A stretch of 64,000 nucleotides of DNA, from positions 2,294,001-2,358,000 of the forward strand of contig NC_089436.1 of the NCBI RefSeq assembly GCF_026210795.1, given 5' to 3'. This DNA comes from Rhizophagus irregularis (taxonomy: Eukaryota > Glomeromycota > Glomeromycetes > Glomerales > Glomeraceae). Both the position numbers and the translations under genes were made by a program. A model generated the notes under the pieces. That model did no database searches and was not told the origin of the DNA. It worked only from the letters and a program-made list of their open reading frames with translations. Below are positions 58,111 through 64,000 of the stretch, piece after piece; position 1 is the stretch's first letter; each line of letters opens with the position of its first letter.

Positions 58111-58799
58111 ACAAAAAATATTAGAAATTACAATAAAAAAATCTATAATTATATGTTTAAAACAAAAACAAATTAGATGTAAAGGTGAAGATTTTATTAG
58201 AAAAGTATTACAAAACATATTAGAAGTTACAGCAAAATAAGAAAAATTTCAAAAGTTTTAACATTTTTGGTATTAGAAATGAAAGTTGAAATTTATCTAA
58301 CAATAAGATTACAAAAAGACTTCAAGATATCTCTTGCTAAGGTACAGACACTTATGGCCAATATTTTAATTCAATTCATTCTAGCATTTAAAGAATTAAT
58401 GTGGAAATCAAGATGTGAACAAGTTATTTTATAGGAAAAAAGAGAAGGTATTTCTCGAACAGATAAAATTACTTCAAAATCAAAAGCAAAGGATAATTCA
58501 AATCAACCTTCAGAATTCAAAGTAAAAAACAATTCAAATCAACTTTCAAATAAAGTTAAAATTTTACAAATAGGAAAAGTAGATCAATTACAAAAATCAG
58601 TCTCTTTGGTAAAAAAATCAATGGATACCTTTGTAAGAAAATATATATGTGAAGATTGGATTCTGATAAAAAAGAAAGTTAATAAAATTACGTTATATAT
58701 GAGCAAAAAATTATTGGATTGATAGTTACAAAAATAATATTTTTATTCTTTTCTCAATTATATTTATTTTTATTTATAATTTTAGATATATAATCTATT
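58111..58799 (+). other. LINE-3 3' region
   Basis: Degenerate Lys/Asn-rich reading frames with many stops, then AT-rich 3' UTR. No separate gene is supported. Confidence 0.5.
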
Positions 58800-58872
58800 A
58801 ATTATTGTTATTTTTATTTTTATTTTTATTTTTATTTTTATTTTTATTTTTGTTTTTGTTTTTATTTTTGAT
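58800..58872 (+). repeat. Microsatellite TTTTTA
   Basis: About ten TTATTTTTATTTTTATTTTT-type units in the LINE-3 3' UTR. A short inverted repeat (AAGTATCATTCATAGAATAT against ATATTCTAATAAAATGATAC) follows at 59008-59071. Confidence 0.85.
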
Positions 58873-59110
58873 TTTCTTTTAATGGTTTATATATTTTATA
58901 TTTTTAGATTATAGTATATTATTTTGCTATACTTTTTGTTTACTTTTATTCTTAATTTTATTGGTAATATAATATCTAATGTTTGATCGGATTAGCCTGG
59001 AGCTGGAAGTATCATTCATAGAATATTTGTGATTATTATATAGTCCAAATATATTCTAATAAAATGATACATGATTCAACATTTAAAAAAAAAAAAAATC
59101 AACACCTTTA

Positions 59111-60424
59111 GGATTATGAATTGAAATATTATTTAATGAATAAAAAGGTATTTTAGGTATATTAGAATTTGAATTTAATAATATTGTTACAAAATGATTA
59201 ATATCATGTGTTTTCAATAAAATTGGTTGATTTCTTCAGTGAATATTATGATAATTATCAATATTAAGTATAAACATATTTTCAATATTTTGTAAACAGT
59301 AATTATTTATAGTATCTTGATGACTTTCAGAAATAAGAGCTTTTTGACGATTTACTGTTTTTCTTGTTATTGAAAATCCTATATTTGCTAATATATCAAT
59401 AGAAGATGAAGATGTACCAGAAGTTTGTAAATATGATCCAATATGCTTTAAAACTATTAATATATTTATTATTAATACTAGCCAAAAAATAACATAAAGA
59501 AACTAATTTTTTCTTATTATTTTCATTTGTTTTATCAGATTTAGTATAAGGATTAGTTCCAATTAGAGCTCCAAAAATGACTCGCATAAACTCGCATTTT
59601 TGACTCACATAATTGTAAATTTCATTTAATTATATTCTAACTTAATAAAAAGTACTTTAAAATTAAGGTTTTTGACTCGTGACTCGACTCAACTCGACTC
59701 ATTAGGAGCTCTAGTTCCAATATATAATTCATCAAAAAAGCCAATTAAATTTTCATCAGCTGTTTCAAGCATTTTCTTAAAAGCTGTTGGATCATAAATA
59801 GGCTTTTGGTTTAATTTATGCTGATTATTGTAAAGAATATTGGACATTTTTATTATCTTATCACTTAAACTAACTTCATTTGGAATTGTTATATGCTCTA
59901 AAATTTCTTAAAAATCCAATTTAAGTTGTTTCAATTCTTCTTCACTATAAAAAACATCATTTCTTAATATATAAGAATAATTACCAACTTGTAAAATATT
60001 ATTGTCAATTTGCTTTTTTCTTTGGAATTGGTGCTTTATATTCTTCAGTTTGTAAATACTCGGGATTTTTATTAGTTTTTTTTTTACATATACTACAAAT
60101 TTCTGCAAATTCATCTAATTCTAATACTTCAATTAATCTCTTTAGAACTTTTTTAAGATTAAGTTTTTTTGACTTTATATTTGCATTTTTTGATTGTGTT
60201 TTGTAAATATCATGTTTTAAATGAGAACAAGATTTATTATATTCAAGATTACGAGTTTTATTCACAATAAATTTGTTAGAATGAGTTTGGCATAGCTTCA
60301 TGCCAACTAAAATAATTTCTTTTTTTGTTACTGGAACATTTGTATTCTTGGTAATTGTTCTAATTATTCCCTTGCAATCAGTAGAAAAAAAATTACAGAT
60401 ATTTAATGTGGTTTCTATTTCCAT
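59111..60424 (-). pseudogene. Unrecognised split gene, N-terminal segment
   Basis: It starts at ATG 60424 (MEIETTLNICNFFSTDCKGI). Cys/His residues cluster in MKLCQTHSNKF, NKSCSHLKHDIY and EICSICKKK, so one or more small zinc-binding units are possible. After a frameshift near 60020 it continues VGNYSYILRNDVFYSEEELK, then MSNILYNNQHKLNQKPIYD, FFDELYIGT and, across the MITE at 59564-59713, NPYTKSDKTNENNKKKLVSL and CYFLASINNKYIN. It goes on to VSRKTVDRQK-like and SIHNPKGVD blocks and stops at the LINE-3 duplication at 59110. Later segments are at 55940-56431 and 44314-45606. I cannot name the family. Confidence 0.55.
59564..59713. mobile_element. Short hAT-type MITE
   Basis: A 150-bp element, TAGAGCTCC to GGAGCTCTA, with a perfect 8-bp duplication GTTCCAAT at 59556-59563 and 59714-59721. 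The right arm has repeated GACTCGACTC words and the left arm GACTCGCATAAACTCGC. It interrupts the split gene between ELYIGT and NPYTKS. Confidence 0.9.
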
Positions 60425-60429
60425 TTTTA

Positions 60430-61118
60430 ATTTAAATTTTAAATAATTTATTTTTCAAAAATAAAGAATTTTTTATAAAAAAAATTAGAAACAACTAATG
60501 ACAAATTTAGTTATGTAAATTTTATTTGCTATTAAAATTCATACAAAGTCTGAAAATTAATGTTTTCAAAAATCTAAAAATTAACTAAAACCCGAAAATG
60601 AGCTGAATTTTAATAATAATTAGAAAATTAAATTGTTTTAATGATATCATGACAACCAGTGATTAGAATTTAATGTTTTGTAGCTTGTTAGATCCATCTC
60701 ATCAAGACGATCATTTTGATAGTAATTTCATAAATTTTTACATCAAATTGATTGAGAAATTGCATTTTGAAAATTTCTATTTATTATATAGATTATAACC
60801 ATATAATTGCAAGTATAAATTTAGCCATAACTTCTTAATTACCTAAAATTATGAATGATTACTTCAGCCATTAATTTTAAATCAGTTAAACCATATGGAC
60901 GGATTCGACTCAACAGCATCACCCCCGTAACAAATAAAATGCGATCACACCCCATCAGAATCATATCACATTATATGTAAGATTTGATTGGTTTTGAAAA
61001 CAATTATATATTACTTGAATTAGAAATTGCGTTTTGTGCGTCAGTTTTGTTAAAAATTAAAAATGCGAAAATGAATTTTTTTACTTTATACGTACGTTTT
61101 ATATAATTTTGTTTTACG
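60430..61118. other. AT-rich intergenic region with one module-like word
   Basis: It separates the divergently transcribed split gene and C2H2 companion gene. A CAGTGATTAGAATTTAATG stretch at 60657-60675 with TTAGATCCATCTCATCAAGA after it resembles the foldback module. Otherwise nothing is recognised. Confidence 0.5.
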
Positions 61119-61677
61119 ATGCCATATACTTGTTTTCTTTGTTCTGAAAATACTCCTAAAACTTTCTCATCTAAAAACTCACTTTTTATTCATGAAAGAA
61201 CTGTTCACCCAAATAATAAAATAATACCTCACTCGCGCAGGTTAACTTCTCCATCTTTATACGATATTCACCACTTTAAACATTCTTTTATAATGCAGTT
61301 AAAGGCACGCTTACAATTTCATAGAAGTGAACCTCGAGTAAAAACTTTAAAAATGGGGCCCTTTTCTGAAGGACTTTTTATTATTTTATTCTACAATGAA
61401 CCAACTTTTCAATATTCTCCAGCAAAAAGAATGTATACTTGTAAGTTTGAAGGTGGTCAAGGATATGAACAATTAGGAATTCTTTTTGATAATAAAAACT
61501 GGGGTAGTAAAAAGCGGCGAACAGGGGACATGTGCATATGTTTTAATGCAGAACGCGCAAGAAACTTATGATGTTACTTTCTGTCGTGTGTACAAAGATT
61601 CAAATATGCAGTTACGTTGTGGTTCTATGCGTTTTGAATTTAATGTTGATGTAAGAGATTTTGTAGAAGGTAATTGA
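61119..61677 (+). pseudogene. C2H2-like companion gene, copy 2, one frameshift
   Basis: It starts MPYTCFLCSENTPKTFSSKN with a C2H2 pattern (CFLC, then HERTVH). Then come YDIHHFKHSFIMQLKARLQF, FSEGLFIILFYNEPTFQYSP, YTCKFEGGQGYEQLGILFDN and NWGSKKRR. At about 61524-61527 a run of four G (three expected) shifts the frame. The continuation TCAYVLMQNAQETYDVTF, CRVYKDSNMQLRCGSMRFEF, NVDVRDFVEGN ends at TGA 61675-61677. It aligns with the copy at 13770-14449 through LG.LFD..WG.KK and GT.AYV. It converges on the minus-strand gene at 61889-64000. The role is unknown; it may be a sequence-specific DNA-binding protein working with that gene. Confidence 0.6.
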
Positions 61678-61888
61678 AAATTTTATATATGTATAATAAC
61701 TTAGAAGATTTTGGAATGTAGAAAAAAAAATTTAGAAATATAGTTTATAAATTTAAAATTATAGAAATAAAGTATGAAAAGATTATTTTTTATTTACATT
61801 ATTTTCCATTTAATGAAAAACTGAAGTATTTACATAGGTTCACAACGCTATTATATTGTTCATATATATTAAATGTATGATTACACCA
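61678..61888. other. Intergenic spacer between convergent stops
   Basis: AT-rich, about 210 bp, nothing recognised. The corresponding spacer in copy 1 is 140 bp. Confidence 0.5.
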
Positions 61889-64000
61889 TTAGGTTTTAAT
61901 GTCCATTGTTTTTCGTGTATATTTAATTGGAGTATTATGTATCTGATAGAACAATTATCGGTTTTCATAATATAGAATATCATGAATTACAGGTTTTTTT
62001 GATTTTCCTCCACCCATTGTTGTTCCTCCAAAAAATAGCCGTACCTAAAACAAGAATATGTTAATAAATTATTTAATCAAAAAATGCTAAATAAAATATT
62101 ACAAATTGTGAATTTAATTAGTTTAAATGTATTTACCTGTTGATGATTTTTCTTTTCTATACTTGATGTTGAAAAATGCCGCAATACCATTCCTTTTTGT
62201 TTTAGATATCGCATAAATTGAGGTACATGTTGAGCAAGCACATGCATATAAGGTGTAACGTCTGTGCGCAAATACATTCCTTCTTGTTGATTAATACTAT
62301 TCAGATCACCAATAGTAGGACGACAAAAATCACGAATCCATTGTTTTGCATCAACTTCAAATTGATTGATTTTCTCATCTGTTATAGACTTTTGACGCAT
62401 AATTTTATAAAGATTATAAAATTTACGCCAAAGGTATTCAATATCTTGCCCTCTTGCAGCTTTTCGTCCTTCAAAAAGATGTTTAATCTGAAATTCTTTC
62501 AATATTTTTTCCTTATCGTGCACCCTATGCGTTATGTCCATTCCCATTTTCCATTTTTCGTAGTAGGAGAATAAAACTCAAAATGAATATGTAATCTTTT
62601 CATTTCTGCAATTATCAATGGTTGTGTGTTATTTGCAAAATCTTTTTGTTTAACAAGTTCATAAAATAGACATTGAAAAAGCACATCAGAAATTCGCAAC
62701 ATAAGATGCAATTCATCTGTGATCCAATTATTTTGATCAATTTCTTGAAAAAGCATTGTATTTTTACATCCTATAACAAATATTAATTTTTTTAATTTTT
62801 AATTTAATATTTTAAATAAAAAATACAATAAAATCAAATATATACCACGTGTATTTTTTGAGTTTAACCATACTTTATCCATATCATATCTCTCATCTTT
62901 ATGATAATTACAATATAAACAGAAGTAATTGGATGTTGCCGCATTAATTCCTAAAACTAATGCTACGAATTTCCAATCACCTGAAAAAAAAAGTTCAATC
63001 GGCCAAATTGTATTATTTGAATCTTTATATCCATTTATCTTTAATTGTTCAAGTTCTTGTGAAAATTTGGCCGATACAATTGATAAAGAATTATAAGATT
63101 CCTTTCCTATATATAAACAAATACTATGTACAACAATATTATAAATAAATCATGTATAATAATTAAAATTGACAATATATACATAATACCTGTATTGATG
63201 AGCAGGATTCAGAACGCCCTCTTTTTCATTAAGAATACACATAGTAAGCATCACATGCTTTTGCTTTCGCCCTACATTTCTCCCATCTCCACTCAATTTT
63301 ATATTAATCTTATCTCCAACTTTTAAAATAGGAGGTGTTGAAGTTGTTAAAATAGGAACTATAATATCTAATAGAGATATAATAGATCGGTATGCACCAT
63401 TGCCCACATCATCATCATTAAGTTCTATTCCACTAATATCTTGTTGATTTTCATTATCATTATCATCATCAAGATTAACACTTTGCAAATTAAATGGTTT
63501 AATTGGAATAAGGGAATTCATTATTTTTGTGATTTCATTTCGGCGTTTTTCAATTACATGTTCTCTTATTAAATTTGGAACAGCTTTAGCTAATCTGCGA
63601 TAACTATTACGCGAAATTAATATTTCATCACAAGCACGGATAATTGAATCTATGTGTTGTGTAAAATCAGTTACATTGTCAGGATGGAAATGTAACTCTA
63701 CAATTTCACCATTAATTTTAAGAACTATAGCTTCAATAGTTGCAATAATTTCTTCAGATGGTGAAGTAAATTTATTTTTTTTGAGAATTGACATAGTTTG
63801 TGTTGCAATTTCCTTTCCAACCATTGAAATGCGTTTATTTTTTTGTGATTGTGATGTAAGTTCAGTAAAATATCATTTGCGATTAGCAGGTGTAATAGAT
63901 TGTTGTGGCTGACAAGCAATAATTTTGCGAATTTGATGTAAAAAACCTATATCTAAACCAAAAAGGGTTGTACCAGAAACTCGTGAATTGGGTTTATTAC
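61889..64000 (-). pseudogene. FYR-domain / putative DDE-like gene, copy 2 (runs off the window)
   Basis: The better-preserved copy; its N-terminus lies beyond 64000. From the window end: NSRVSGTTLFGLDIGFLHQI (FYRC-like), then one TGA at 63873-63875, then IEAIVLKINGEIVELHFHPD, ISRNSYRRLA and IMNSLIPI. An acidic linker follows, then KINIKLSGDGRNVGRKQKHV (about 63312-63253). Intron 63107-63189. Next, NNTIWPIELFFSGDWKFVAL and YFCLYCNYHKDER. Intron 62771-62845. Then NWITDELHLMLRISDVLF, and across a frameshift RKAARGQDIEYLWRKFYNLY, RDFCRPTIGDLNS, TPYMHVLAQHVPQFM and FSTSSIEKKNHQQ. Intron 62045-62136. Then RLFFGGTTMGGGKSKK. TAA at 61955-61957 replaces a Gln present in copy 1. Conserved acidic residues in SGDGR, SGDWK, TDELH and SIEKK suggest an RNase-H-fold DDE enzyme. 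Confidence 0.6.

Larger units (their letters stand above)
56432..59094 (+). mobile_element. LINE-3: 5'-truncated retrotransposon with poly(A) tail
   Basis: It is bounded by 16-bp duplications at 56416-56431 and 59095-59110 (AAAATCAATACCTTTA against AAAATCAACACCTTTA). It ends in a run of 14 A residues. It carries the end of a pol ORF with RNase H and a Cys-rich C-terminus, but no RT core, so it is 5'-truncated. It is a different family from LINE-1 and LINE-2 by sequence. It is inserted antisense in the unrecognised minus-strand gene. Confidence 0.85.

Noticed and set aside
58800-58872. LINE-3 microsatellite as a telomere-like repeat
   Set aside because: TTTTTA units are AT-only and internal to a retrotransposon 3' UTR. 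No telomeric G-rich motif.

Overview
The window looks like a very AT-rich, repeat-dense fungal nuclear region. Evidence: spliceosomal GT-AG introns, a fungal PHO80/PCL-type cyclin gene, Tad/I-like LINEs with zinc-knuckle gag, APE endonuclease, RT and RNase H, Tc1, hAT and FAR1-MULE elements, and many MITEs. The protein families, from general knowledge and not from a search, most resemble repeat-rich Glomeromycotina genomes such as Rhizophagus. That assignment is inference. I see no rRNA, tRNA or CRISPR array.

Layout. 0-10 kb: an old LINE (LINE-1), split by a Tc1 element that itself carries a hAT-type MITE, plus a second MITE near the LINE 3' end. 10-12.8 kb: AT-rich DNA with a coding minisatellite and a decayed multi-exon gene of unknown family. 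12.8-17.4 kb: the 3' half of a MULE transposase, then a decayed copy of a two-gene module: a C2H2-type protein on + and, convergent with it, a long intron-bearing gene on - with FYR-like and putative DDE-like motifs. 17.7-32 kb: a second LINE (LINE-2) riddled with nested insertions: a hAT-type MITE, a second Tc1, two copies of an ORF1-only retroelement in opposite orientation, a 9-bp-TSD MITE and a GAGCC-rich element. 32-35.3 kb: the 5' half of a MULE transposase on -, a tandem repeat inside an inverted-repeat element, and a foldback with a nested MITE. 36-42 kb: a TE-poor interval around the only intact host-like gene, a two-exon cyclin. 44.3-60.4 kb: one unrecognised minus-strand gene blown apart by three insertions: a GAGCC element holding a hAT transposon, a 5'-truncated LINE and small MITEs. 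61.1-64 kb: a second copy of the two-gene module, running off the window end.

How it fits together. The nesting order can largely be read from target-site duplications (TSDs): nearly every insertion below is bounded by a TSD that can be read directly (8 bp for hAT-type, TA for Tc1 and pogo-like, about 13-23 bp for retroelements). Almost every transposon ORF is broken by stops or frameshifts, many of them explainable by C-to-T or G-to-A changes. The most interesting signals are: (1) the convergent two-gene module present twice, with introns and acidic motifs suggestive of an undescribed transposase-like family fused to a chromatin-type FYR domain; (2) the ORF1-only retroelement present twice with the same 3' structure; (3) a module of about 75 bp shared by otherwise different foldback elements; (4) a MULE gene whose two halves lie 19 kb apart on opposite strands and break at the same codon in the same MITE.
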